Source: Orobanche coerulescens
Lineage: Eukaryota > Streptophyta > Magnoliopsida > Lamiales > Orobanchaceae
Reading direction: 5' to 3'
DNA: 64,000 bases
NCBI GenBank assembly: GCA_033398695.1
Contig: CM065812.1
Span: 137,460,858 to 137,524,857, forward strand
Shown here: piece after piece, positions 45,568 through 57,251 of the stretch
Layout: each line of letters begins with the position of its first letter
Position numbering within the stretch: the first letter of the stretch is position 1
Translations under genes and position numbers: made by a program
Notes under the pieces: model-generated
Databases searched by the model: none
What the model was told of the DNA's origin: nothing
The model's input: the letters and a program-made list of their open reading frames with translations, nothing else

Positions 45568-48196
45568 TTGGAAACAAATTGTTCTCTTGTATTTTCTACT
45601 TCTGAATCGGATTCTGGTGCTAGTTCTCATATTTGTACTGTGAATCAGGATCTGGAACAAAGTAGGAAGCTTGGAGCTGGAGAAGTTATGATCATAGTCG
45701 GAAGCAGGCATAGTGTCGAGGCGACTGACATAGGATCACTTCTTTTGGGTTTAGAATCCGACTTTGTTTTGACTTTAGAAGATGTACTTGTTTTGCCCAA
45801 GGGGAACAAAAACATTGTATCCATTACGGTCATGGACCGAAAAGGTTTTTCATTTTTCATTGGTGATGGTTCCTGCAAAATTTATTTTAGAAATAAACTA
45901 GTGGGTACTGCTACATTGTTAAATGGATTGTATCAGCTAAATCTCAACAACAAAGTAGTTGTGAATACTATGACTAGAAAACGTGATAGGGATGAAACCA
46001 ATCAAGTTTTAAAATGGCATCTAAGACTTGGTCATGTTGGTCAGACCAAGGTTTACAAGATGGAAAAGGATGGACTTATGGGTCCATTGGGATCGGATCC
46101 CTTTCCTACTTGTGAATCTTGCCTTAAAGGCAAAATGACTAAGTCCCCCTTCACAGGGACTTTTGAAAGAGCCACTGATAAACTGGGATTAATCCATACT
46201 GACGTTTGTGGTGCTTTGGAAGCAGCACGTGACGGATATCAATATTTTATTACGTTTACAGATGATCATACTAGGTATGGTTATGTATACTTAATGAAAC
46301 ATAAATTCGAGGCTTTTGAGAAATTCCAGGAATTCAAGGCCCTAGTCGAGAAACAAACTGGTAATCATATCAAAGCACTTCGGTCGGACCGAGGTGGCGA
46401 GTATATGAGTACGGAGTTTGACGAGTTCCTTAAGGAACATGGAATAGCTTCACAACTAACACCTCCAGGTACTCCTCAGTTAAATGGTGTGTCAGAAAGA
46501 AGGAACCGGACCCTGTGGAACATGGTCCATTCCATGATAGGCTATACTGACTTGCCGATTTACCTGTGGGGGTATGTACTCCTGACTGCCGCGTATATCT
46601 TGAACAGATGTCCTTCCAAATCCGTTCCTAAAACTCCACATGAGATGTGGGAAGGAAGGAAACCAAGTCTTAATCATATTAGGATTTGGGGATGTCCCGC
46701 CTATGTCAAGAATACTAAGGTGGAAAAGTTGGAAGCTAGGTCTTCGAAGGGACGTTTCATTGGATTCCCGTCTGGGACGATGGGATATCTATTCTACATG
46801 CCCGAAGATCGAAGGATCGTTGTTGCTTTACAAGCACACTTCCTGGAAGATGAGTGCATTCAGGAAGGCGGAGCAGGTAGAAGTATTTCTTTGGAAGAAT
46901 ACAATGAAACTCCTAAGGAAACACTTGTGTAAGAAATTGGAACCCAACCTTATGAAACACAAGTACAACCATCTCGTAGGTCTAGTAGGGTGTCTCAATT
47001 ACCTGAGAGGTATAGTTTTATGCACTTGGAGGAACTGGGTTTCCTCGAGGTTCCAAGTGATAAACAAGAGACCGACCCACGACAAATGACCTAGCAATGG
47101 TGGATGTAGACTCCATGAAATGGACTGTAGCAGTCTTCATGTAGTTGGGAACTTCATTTTGATGAGACGGTCAAAGAGTTTGACTTCGTGCAAAATGAAG
47201 AGGAATCTTGTGTATACAAGAGGGTTAGTGGGAGAAAGATCACATTCTAAGTACTATATGTAGATGACATTCTACTAATAGGAAATGATGTGGGAATGCT
47301 CAGTTCTGGGAAAGCTTGGCTTTCGAGTAATTTCTCCATGAAAGACTTGGGAGAAGCTACCTATATTCTTGGTATTCGACTCTACCGGGATAGAGCGAAG
47401 AGAACAATAGGTCTTTCCCAAGCCCTCTATATAGATAAGATCTTAAAGCGATTTAAGATGGATGATTCTAAAAGAGGGTTCCTACCGATGCGACATGGAA
47501 TAAAACTCACCTTGAAGATGTGTCCTCAAAGTGAGGAACAATGAAAGGAAATGAGTTATATACCATATGATTCGGCAGTGGGTAGCCTCACATATGCTTT
47601 ATTGTGTACGAGACCTGACATTGCGCATGCTGGGAGCGTGGTAAGTAGGTTTCGGGCTAACCCAGTTCGGGAACATTAGACCGCCATAAAGAACGTTCTC
47701 AAGTACTTTAGAAGGACTAGAGATATGGTTCTTATATATGGTGGTGGAGACCTGAATGTGATGGGATTCACTGTATTGGACTTCCAAGGACAGAAAGATG
47801 ATTCTATGTCTACTTCTGGCTACATTTACTCTTAATGGAGGAGTAGTATCTTGGCATAGTGCCAAGAATAGCGCGACTGCTAATTCCACCTGTTAGGCTG
47901 AGTATAAAGCGGCCTCGGAGGCCTCCAAAGGAAGAATTTAGAAGTTACTGGGTAAACTTCACGTGACACCTGGTCTTTGCTGCGCAGAGCAATAGTACAG
48001 CCTAGGAGCCAAGGTTTCATAATGATCAAAACATATTGAGAGAGAGTATCATCTCGTAAGAGCATTCGCTCGCAAAGAGATACATTGAGTCATGAGTCAC
48101 CGACTACGTCGATCCATCGACAAGCCACATTCTCAGATTAGCTTGGAGCATAATCTGGAGAACATGGGTATTAGATACCATAGTGTGTGGCATTGA
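45568..48196 (+). pseudogene. pol: pol of copia H: protease, integrase, truncated RT, decayed RNase H
   Basis: Protease (SDSGASSHIC, about 45610), the pre-integrase zinc region (WHLRLGHVG…CESCLKGK) and integrase (HTDVCG, SDRGGEY, SERRNRT) are open to 46929. TAA at 46930-46932 replaces a CAA seen in D. The linker (RRSSRVSQLPERY) then jumps: the RT N-terminal half is deleted near 47136, and reading resumes just before YVDDILL (about 47262) with a stop in front of it. RNase H carries TAG at 47677 (TGG in D) and several further stops and shifts. The RT cannot be functional. Confidence 0.9.
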
Positions 48197-48200
48197 GTGC

Positions 48201-48211
48201 AAGTGGGAGAT
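48201..48211 (+). other. polypurine tract of H
   Basis: AAGTGGGAGAT lies directly before TGTTGGAAG at 48212. Confidence 0.87.
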
Positions 48212-50255
48212 TGTTGGAAGTATGCCCTCGAATGCCACTCCGAGGTTGTTGAGTGAGGGCATTGTACTTGTAATTATGTAAACCATTTATATAAGGCAAA
48301 TGAATGTTTCTTTATTTACTGGTAGTTACTGGCATTCCTAACTCATAAATAAACATATAGAAACTAGTCCGTGTATTTGAGAGCAAAACGTTCCACTCCT
48401 TATTGGATAAGGGGGTCGGCACTAGAAAGGTTATAGCTCAAATACTTAATCGTTCGCAAGTCGATGAAACTTGACTGGACGTTAAGTTTATGTGAAGACT
48501 TGTATGACATGTTCTTTGACATGGAGAGTGCTTGTCAAACACTAATGGTTAGTGGGAGCACACGTTATAGGTATGCTAATTTGATTAGTATACTCGAACC
48601 GACTCACCCTCGATTCATCACACGGATTTCACTCCGGGACAGTCAATGATGGAATCGAAAGGTTGTGATAGGTATTCGTGAACCTTCGACTTGAGGATTT
48701 AGTAGGGATGTGCTTGTGACGTCAAGATTTTCATTAGAGTAGTTCGACCCTATAAACCGGAAGGCGGGGGTCAACCTCGACGTGCATCTTGATGGGCAAG
48801 TAGCAGGTCCTACTGAATACCAAGATAGAATTCTTTCTCCCGTTAGTGAGCGGGTTATATGTCCTATGCGGTTATTGGCAGATGAGATCATAAGTCTTTG
48901 ACCAAAGCATTGGAGCTAGTTGTATTAGATACACGACAGCTCGATGATCTCAATTTGCATTAACGCATGCATAGCGTCAAATACAAATAGGGTTTGACTG
49001 ACCGTGACCCTATAACTTGATCGGGACATTTGAAAGAAGGGTTTATACATATACTGGTATTCACGACAGAATGGTTCTTGAATGATCCCAATCATTCGTT
49101 CTCAGTTGGGGTACAGTGTAGGCCGCCAGGCTGGCTAGGTGGTGCTACTACTCTTTGGTTCCTCCCATTGCTGACTGAGACGGACCTACCGAGTCGCGCA
49201 TTAGGATTGACGACGGAATGAATCAAGCTAATTATCTCATTATGTGTATTAGATATTGGATATCTAAATTTGGGACATTAGATGTCTAAATCGATTTATT
49301 GGATAAATTGATTTACGGCCTAATGAATTAAATAAATTACTGGGTGATTAATTTAATTCATATATATAATTATTTCTTGGAGAAATTAGTTATATTATTT
49401 TGTATTTGATCTGTTTAATTAATTGGATTAATTAATCGATATAAATACATCGAAACGGAATCGGAGTTTATCTGTTTGGACTTTGAGTCAAACGAACCGA
49501 ACTCGTCCGTTTTTCATCATGGCCACCCTCCTCTTTTCCACCTAATTTCCCCTTGTCTTTTGTTTCCATTTTATATGGATGATATTGACATGGTGGGGAT
49601 ACCTCTCATGTGAATGAGTTGTATAAGTTGGTGGAAGGTGTATAAAGAATAATATGTAGACTTGTGATTGTGTAGATATAATATCACATACATATTTCAC
49701 ACTTTGAAAAAGAAAAAGAAAGGAGGAGAAAAACGTGAGAGAGGTTGATGGAGAGAGAGAAAAGAACTTAGAGTTCATTTCATGGTGTTCATACTCATCT
49801 TCATCTTCTTCACTAACTTCTTCTTCATTTTTCTTGGAGAAAATTGAGAGAAAATATTGAGAGAATTTTGATAAACATACTTGGAGTATATTCATCAAAA
49901 TCAATAGCTTCATAACCTTGATTCTAGCCGTAACCTTAGAGGTTAATCGGGTGTTGTCATTCCGGTCGTTTTTCCGGCGCGTGGCAAGTAGAGACGCGGT
50001 GCTTTCGGCATTGGATCGTTCAAGGGCTTGGAGCGGATTGGATTCGTAGAGATCAAACTAAAGCTTGGGGAATAGCTCAAGAGAAGAAATCCATCTAATC
50101 AACGGACTACAAGGGTGAGTTTCTATATCTCTTGTGAATTCGTTTTTGATATTCGTATATACGTAGCTCGATCGATCCTCGTAGGGATTCGGATCGAATT
50201 AATTTTCGTTTTACCGCTTCCGCTGGGCCTTCGTTTTAGGCACCGAATCCCAACA
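48212..50255 (+). repeat. 3' LTR of copia H
   Basis: It is complete at 2044 bp, TGTTGGAAG…CCCAACA. ACTAT (50256-50260) is the right target duplication. Confidence 0.93.
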
Positions 50256-50260
50256 ACTAT

Positions 50261-53200
50261 CCAGGGCCACTCCGTGAGGCCAAACTTTCGGAATTGCTAA
50301 ACCGGACCCGTCCGAGGATGATGATGTACTATCTGTCGCTGAGAAATTTCAGGCACTTCTTCCTTTTGCCTCGTCGATTGTCCGAACGGAGGCTGATAAA
50401 ATCAAGTATTTTCTCAAGAGGCTTAAAACCCGAATAGGAATGCAGCTGTTGAATCACCACTGTACGACCCTGCCAGAGTTCATCGAGAAAGCTCTAGAAT
50501 ACAAGCTCACCACGAAGGAGATTTCTAATAAGCAACCACAGCCCAACAACAAAAGATCTCGGAACCAGAACCAGACTGAGAGTAACCGGGGGACATTCAA
50601 GAAGCCCCGGTCATTTGCAAACCCTTCTGATCGACCACCCATGGCATTGAAGCCAGCTGGATCGCACTCTCGAGCGTTCCCATCAACTGTTGTGTGCTAT
50701 AACTGCGGAGACCAGGGGCACGTCAGCTCCAAATGCTCGAAGTTGGCCATCGCATGCCATACTTGTGGGAAAAATGGGCATCGTGCTCGTTTTTGCAAAA
50801 ATGGGCCTGGACGTGAACCAGTAGCGTCTCATACTCCAAATCAGTCTGTTGTCCACGACCGTGTGCCTCCGTCCGCTTCTTATCATACTACCGCGGCAAA
50901 CAGGGGAATGGGTCGTGGGAATCAAATTGGTACACATGGTGCAGGAGCCGCAAAACCCAGGATCTATGAAATGAAGAAAGCTGACGATCTCGAGGCTAGC
51001 ATGATTGCAGGTATACTCGAGATCCACTCTCAGCCGGTGTGTGTTCTTTTTGATACCGATGCTTCACACTATTTTATATCTACTTCTTGTTAAAGTTGTC
51101 TGTCTCTAGACCATGTTATCAATTGTGAGCCCTATGTGATTGGTCTACTAGATGGTAGAAGAATTATTGGGAATCGTGAAGTCCAGGACTATCCGATTCG
51201 CATGAACGACCGTGAGTAGTTGTCAAATCTGATTGTAGTCGATTTACCTAAGGATGATATAATCTTGGGTATCGATTGGATGGATCGTCATGATGCCATA
51301 CTTAGTGTCCGCAAGCGGATGGTAACCGTCACTTCTGATGATGGATTCGAGTGTACTTTTCGAGGTGATAATCCCAGCCATTCCGGGAGAGTCATCAGTG
51401 CTATGAAGGTAGTGAAACTGCTTAATCAAGGGTGTATTGGTTATTGGTGCTACATGACCAAAACAATAGATCGGCCAGTCGAATTGGCCGACATTCCGGT
51501 AGTCCGAGAGTACCCAGACATATTTCCAGATGAGTTGCCAGTCTTACCTCCTCATCATGACGTGGAGTTTATTATTGAGTTAGAGCCAGGTACATCCCCA
51601 CTTTCAAAATCACCGTATCGTATTGGCTCCGACTGAGATGCAGGAGTTGAAGAACCAGCTTGAGAAGTTGACTGAAAAGGGCTATATTCGACCTAGTGCA
51701 TCCCCTTGGGGAGCACCAGTGTTATTTGTACGAAAGAAGGACGGATATCTACGTTTATGTAGTGATTACCGTGAGCTGAACAGGGTAACCATCAAGAACA
51801 AATATCCTTTGCCTCGTATTGATGATTTATTGGATCAACTTCAGGGATCTGCTGTGTTTTCTAAGATCGACTTGAGATCTGGTTATCATCAGTTGAGGAT
51901 TCGAGAGTCTGACATCTCGAAGACAGCCTTCCGTACTCGCTATGGGCATTATGAGTTCGTGGTGATGCCATTTGGATTGACTAATGCACCAGCGGTATTC
52001 ATGAAGTTGATGAATCGAGTTTTTATTAACTATCTGTATCGCTTTGTAGTCGTTTTTATTGACGACATTATGATTTACTCTCGTGACCACGAAGAGCATG
52101 AACATCATCTCCACCAAGTTCTCGATACGTTGAGGCGGGAACAGCTTTATGGGAAGTTTTCTAAATGTGAATTCTGGATGCCTGAAGTCATCTTTCTTGG
52201 GCATGTGATATCAGCCGAAGGAGTGAGAGTGGACCCACAGAAGACAGAAGCCATTCGAGATTGGATACCTCCGAAGAACGTGAAGGAAGTCGTAGTTTCC
52301 TCGGCCTAGCGGGTTACTACCGACGGTTCGTGGAAGGATTTTCCAAAATTGTGCAACCGATGACTAACCTACTGAGGAAGGATAAGAAGTACTTGTGGTC
52401 AGAGTCATGTCAGCAAAGTTTTGATGAACTCAAGATTCGATTGATTTCAGCACCTGTTTTGGTTCTACCAAAGGGAACAGAAGGATTCATGGTGTATAGT
52501 GACGCGTCGAGATAGGGCCTTGGATGTGTACTAATGCAAGAAGGAAAAGTGATTGCCTATGCATCGAGGCAATTGCGACCCTATGAAGTTAACTATCCGA
52601 CCCATGACTTGGAGCTAGCAACTGTAGTGTTTGCTTTAAAAATCTGGCGTCACTATATGTACGGAGTTACCTATCAGATCTTTACGGATCACAAGAGTCT
52701 GAAGTACATTTTTACTCAGAAGGAGTTGAACATGAGGCAGACAAGGTGGCTAGAATTAATCAAAGATTATGATATCGAGATCCTTTATCATCCAAGCAAG
52801 GCAAATGTGGTTGCCGATGCCTTGAGCCGTAAGACAGTGCAGGAGCAGATGCTTATCCGCTTGACAGCTCAGAGGGAATTGCAGTTGGACCTTATGAGGC
52901 CAGAGATTGAAGTTTGGTTACAGCATGTTCAGGAACAGCTTTGCGCACTTGATATTTCTTCATCTCTTGATGATATAATCAGATCGAAGTAGATTACGGA
53001 TCCATTCCTATCTCGAGTTCGGGATGAAGTCACTCAAGGGAAAGCCCCTGGATTTGTGATCCACGAGGACAGATTGATACGCTTCAGGAATCGAGTGTGT
53101 GTACCATCAGACGAAGAGTTGAGGAACTCTATCATGAGAGAAGCCCATACTACCCCGTACTCGATTCACCCGGGGTCTAGTAAGATGTATAAGGATTTGA

Positions 53201-54395
53201 AACAACATTATTGGTTGGGAAATATGAAACGTGTGGTCGCCGAATTCGTTTCGAGATGTTTAACCTGTCAGCAGGTTAAGATTGAGCATCAGCGACCCGC
53301 AGGAATGCTGAAACCGCTCCCGATTTCCGAGTGGAAATGGGAGGACATATCGATGGATTTTATCACTAGCTTGCCGACGAGTCGTCGAGGAATGAACACG
53401 ATTTGGGTGATTGTGGATCGGATGACCAAATCAGCCCACTTTTTGGATATTAAAGACACGTGGGTCCCGAGAAATTAGCCCAGCTATTTATTAAAGAGAT
53501 TGTAAGGTTATATGGTACCCCCAAGAGTATTGTAGCGGACCGTGACGGGCGATTCGTGTCACACTTCTGGAAGGCAGTTCATCGTGTGATGGGCACGCAA
53601 TTGAATTTCAGTACGGCTTTTCATCCGCAGACCGATGGTCAGTCCGATAGAACCATCCAAACCCTAGAGGACATGTTGAGAGCATGTGCTATTGATTGGA
53701 AGGACGATTGGGAAGCCCAGCTACCTTTGGTGGAATTCACTTATAATAATAGTTGGCACGCTTCGATTCAGATGGCACCGTATGAGGCATTGTATGGCCG
53801 TCGTTGTAGGTCCCCTTTGTGTTGGTACGAACTGTCATAATCTTTGGGTACGGAACTCGATATGTTGTTAGCAGCCCGTGAGAAGATTGCCCTGATTAGG
53901 AGTCATTTGTTAACAGCTCAAAGTCGACAGAAATCCTACGCTAACCACCGTCAACGACCGCTTGAGTTCGAGGTTAGTGACCATGTGTTGATGAAAGTGT
54001 CTCCTACCCGAGTTGTTTTTCGTTTTGGGAAAAAGGGCAAGCTGAGCCCGAGGTACATTGGGCCATTTGAGGTGTTGGAGCGTGTAGGTGATCTGGCTTA
54101 TCGACTGGCTTTGCCACCAGCTTTAAGTCGGATTCACAACGTGTTTCATGTCTCCCAGTTGAGGAAGTACGTTGCTGATCCGAGTCATATACTTCAGTTC
54201 GATGAGATCGAATTAGCGGAGGATCATTCGTACGAGAAGCGTCCTGTACAGATACTCGAGAGGAGGATCAAACAGTTGAGAAACAAGACGATTCACCTGC
54301 TAAAGGTTCAGTGGTCACGAAACGGAGTCGAGGAGGCTACGTGGGAAACCGAGGATAGTATGCGAGTGAAATACCCCGAGTTATTTACCCCTTAG
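50261..54395 (+). pseudogene. pol: gag-pol of gypsy F after copia H
   Basis: In order: gag C-terminal part (VRTEADKIKYFLKRL), two CCHC knuckles (CYNCGDQGHVSSKC, CHTCGKNGHRARFC), and protease (FDTDASHYFIS, Gly of DSG changed; LGIDWMDRHD). RT follows ([20 protein letters not shown] at about 52060), then RNase H ([14 protein letters not shown]). Integrase has the CLTCQQ zinc region, MDFI, ADRDGRF and GQSDRT, so Asp replaces the catalytic Glu found in A. The tail ends EEATWETED…YPELF. Damage: TAA about 51091, TGG to TAG at 51217, +1 near 51620, -1 near 52290, TAG 52513, CAG to TAG 52990, a shift near 53470 and TAA about 53838. It is dead but readable throughout. Confidence 0.92.
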
Positions 54396-54418
54396 TTTCG
54401 AGGACGAAACTCCTTTTT

Positions 54419-54435
54419 AAGGGGGGGGGGGGTAT
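54419..54435 (+). other. polypurine tract of F
   Basis: AA followed by 12 G and TAT lies directly before the 3' LTR. The G run is longer than the five Gs in A, probably by slippage. Confidence 0.88.
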
Positions 54436-57246
54436 TGTAATATCCGACTGTAATTTTCATTTTTATATGTCGTTGTATATTCGGATAATTTTATTATCGT
54501 GGATCATTGCATTTAGTATTATGTTGAGGTATTATAGATTTGAGCTTCATATCGTTGTTATTTCATCTAATACTTGATGATTCGATGTTAATTGGAGAGT
54601 GGCATTTTTGAACTTTTTCTGTTGGTGTAGCGTACGCTACGTAGCTTAGCTAACGTACGCTAAACTCGTGATTTAACGTACGTAATACGTTGTCTGTTAC
54701 GTACGTTAAGAAGTAATCTGACATCAGTTGACTTCCGCACGTGAACTTGTTATCCGTTGGCATGCATGTGTATGATGTCTGAGCTGTCGTGTCGGCCAGA
54801 GTCAACTTTTATTAGCGTGCGTAACACCCTTTTAATTAGCGTGCGCTAATGGCCTGCGGATTCAAGTCAGTAGCCACTGTAAGCCGATTACGTACGTAAC
54901 TCTTACAGATTAGCGTACGTAGTTGCGTTAACATACGCTAAAATTGTTAAATAGCGTACAGTTAAGGTTGTGCAGTCTATTTATAGACCCAGTCTGTTTT
55001 TCATTTCTCTTCAGCCTCGACCCGATTTTATCTTTGTTTATTCTCTCTCCTACCTCCTAAGACCTATAGTTACATTCTCCAACTTGGTTTCGAGTCTTGT
55101 AACTTGGTTTGGAACTCATTGATTCGAAGTTAGAAGGCGTTCTTGAGCTTGAAGTGTGTTTCTTGTGGTGTTGAAGGTTGTTCTTCGTTTCTGGAGGTAG
55201 GTGTACTTTCTTCTCTGTATTGTTTTCATATGTTGATGTTAGTAATGAAGTATACTTCACCTAGAGTTAGATTAATCAAGTAAAACATGGTTTTAATTAA
55301 ACTTCTTCACACTTCTTGATGAGTATGATAAATGAGGGTTTGAAATAGATGAGTTCTTAATGTTATAATGATAGTAACCATGTATATAATCATCATTCTC
55401 ACCTTGCTGGACGAATTCATCTCAGTATGGCCTTGATAAATCAGTTAGCCTCATCATAGTTAGACTTAATCAATGGAATTGTTACCATAAAGTGTATAAA
55501 CATCATGTTTGATATTCACTTACCTTGGAAGAACTTGGCAATGTTAGAAGTATGATGATGTTCTCTTGTTCAAATTCTTAGGAGTTATAACCTCATTATG
55601 TTTCAGCCCAGTAGAACCTTGAGAAAAGATAAGTGTAGTTGTGAGAACAACAATAACTTCTTATTAACCGGATGTGTTAATAACCTAAGAATGTGTTTGA
55701 TCATCAAGTAGTGTTCTTAAGATAGTGAATTCATAATGATATTAATGGATCTTTTAGTTTTGTAAGGATGATTTGATAATCTTCATAAATATGGTGTAAT
55801 ATCATAACTAATATAAACTTCTTATAAGCTTACTATTCAATTTAGATGAGATGATGAACATAGTGGTGCAGATTTTTACCTTTTAACATTGTAATGTTTT
55901 TAGAAAGTTTAATCTACATAAGATGTTATGGACAACATAAGTGGTTGTTTAACATGTTCTTGATAAATCCTTGGTTATAAAGAATTATGCGAACATTCGG
56001 TAATTGTCTTGCGAACCGATTTTAAGGATGAATTGAGTTAAAAGAATTGTAGGGTGTCGTATCACTAATTTTATATCGTTAAATATACGAATATGTTATT
56101 GAGTAAAATGTATTTTGTTTAAGGTTGATTGTTCGAGTAAACAATATTAGTCGAAGGACCGTTCGCTCGATTCGACAAGGGAGGATTTTTTCGTCCCCAT
56201 ATCGAGGCAAGTTATCTTGCTTGGTTATAATGATGATTAGATTCTTGTGATGTTTATACATTTCATGTGTATGAAATGTTTGTGAAATGTTATATAAATT
56301 TGATATTGTCTTTGATGTTTTTCCATCGTTCATCATGGGATTTGCATTCCCAAGTCCGTCACTTTGAATCGTTGATCTTGATGGTCATTATTATCACTTT
56401 GGTGAGTTTTTCTTGATCATTAATCGGATATGTATTTCGTTGAAATTCGTTGTCATGTTGTATCGTGACATTTCTGGAATCATATCTACGTGCCGATTGG
56501 ATATTGTGTAGGATTTTTAGCCGGGCACTTATATAGTCATACGTGGATGTTTCTGTATTGGACTGTGCACACGTATATTCTGGATTCCGTATACGGGGTG
56601 GGCATGTACACGGACACATTTCCGCATCGGGCTTACTGTGATGTCCATCTTGAGCCATATTGTTAATCGTTCATAGTCCATGTATGATTGGATGTGTTCG
56701 ACGGTTTGTGACTGATTGTTCATACGCCCGAGGGGTATGATTAATAGTCGGGATGTTTCCTTGGGATCTATATATATGTGAATTGTATAATGTCGGAAGA
56801 ATTTATTATCATGTATATCTGACCCTGTGTTATGGGCAAAATACTTGTGTTGTATTTTAGGTCGAGGCAAAGGCAAGGCACGGGAAGAGCATGTTGACGT
56901 CGAAGGGTTCGAGGGATACTAGTTTGGTGGGCCCAAGTCTATTGTTGTCCGGTTATGTTTTAAACCGTGTAATATTACTTTAATTATGCCTTATTTAAAT
57001 CTTTGTCTAGTTGGATTGATGTTTAAGTATTTTCCATCTCCATATGGTTTATACTTGTGTTTTCGGATCCTGTGTATCATAAAGCCGTTGGCCATACTAT
57101 TAAATAAACTCCTAGTCGGAGTAGTTACTAATTATTATGGTTCGATATCACAAACATAATGCTTATGTAACCTGTTTTGGATATCGCCTGGTGGGTCCCA
57201 GTGTGGGGTCCAAGGCACTGTAATAGCCGCCTTTTGGGGTGTTACA
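54436..57246 (+). repeat. 3' LTR of gypsy F
   Basis: It is complete at 2811 bp, TGTAATATCC…GGGGTGTTACA. It contains a motif array (54628-54966), TATTTATA (54978-54985), a GGAG|GTAGGT copy (about 55196), and TATCGAGGCAAGTTATC (about 56200). It has no gene. Confidence 0.94.
54628..54966 (+). repeat. near-palindrome array of F 3' LTR
   Basis: TAGCGTACGCTA, TTAACGTACGTAA, TTACGTACGTTAA, TTAGCGTGCGCTAA-like and TTACGTACGTAA motifs in the U3, with fewer decayed copies than in the 5' LTR. Confidence 0.85.
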
Positions 57247-57251
57247 AATGA

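Larger units (their letters stand above)
41078..50255 (+). mobile_element. Copia H: Ty1/copia element inserted in F gag
   Basis: It has a 5' LTR (41078-43041, first 89 bp lost), PBS, GC-rich leader, gag, protease, integrase, broken RT and RNase H, PPT and 3' LTR (48212-50255). The flanks CCTAT (41073-41077) and ACTAT (50256-50260) are a target duplication with one change. It is the same family as D. The LTRs look nearly identical by eye, while the RT lacks its N-terminal half. Confidence 0.92.
33949..57246 (+). mobile_element. Gypsy F: Ty3/gypsy element carrying two nested insertions
   Basis: The 5' LTR is 33949-34074 plus 37770-40497, interrupted by solo LTR E. PBS, leader and gag start follow. 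Copia H sits in gag (41078-50255), and the remaining gag-pol is 50261-54395. A G12 polypurine tract and the 3' LTR (54436-57246) complete it. Its own target duplication is AATGC/AATGA. Pol is closest to that of A. The total without insertions is about 10.4 kb. Confidence 0.92.
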
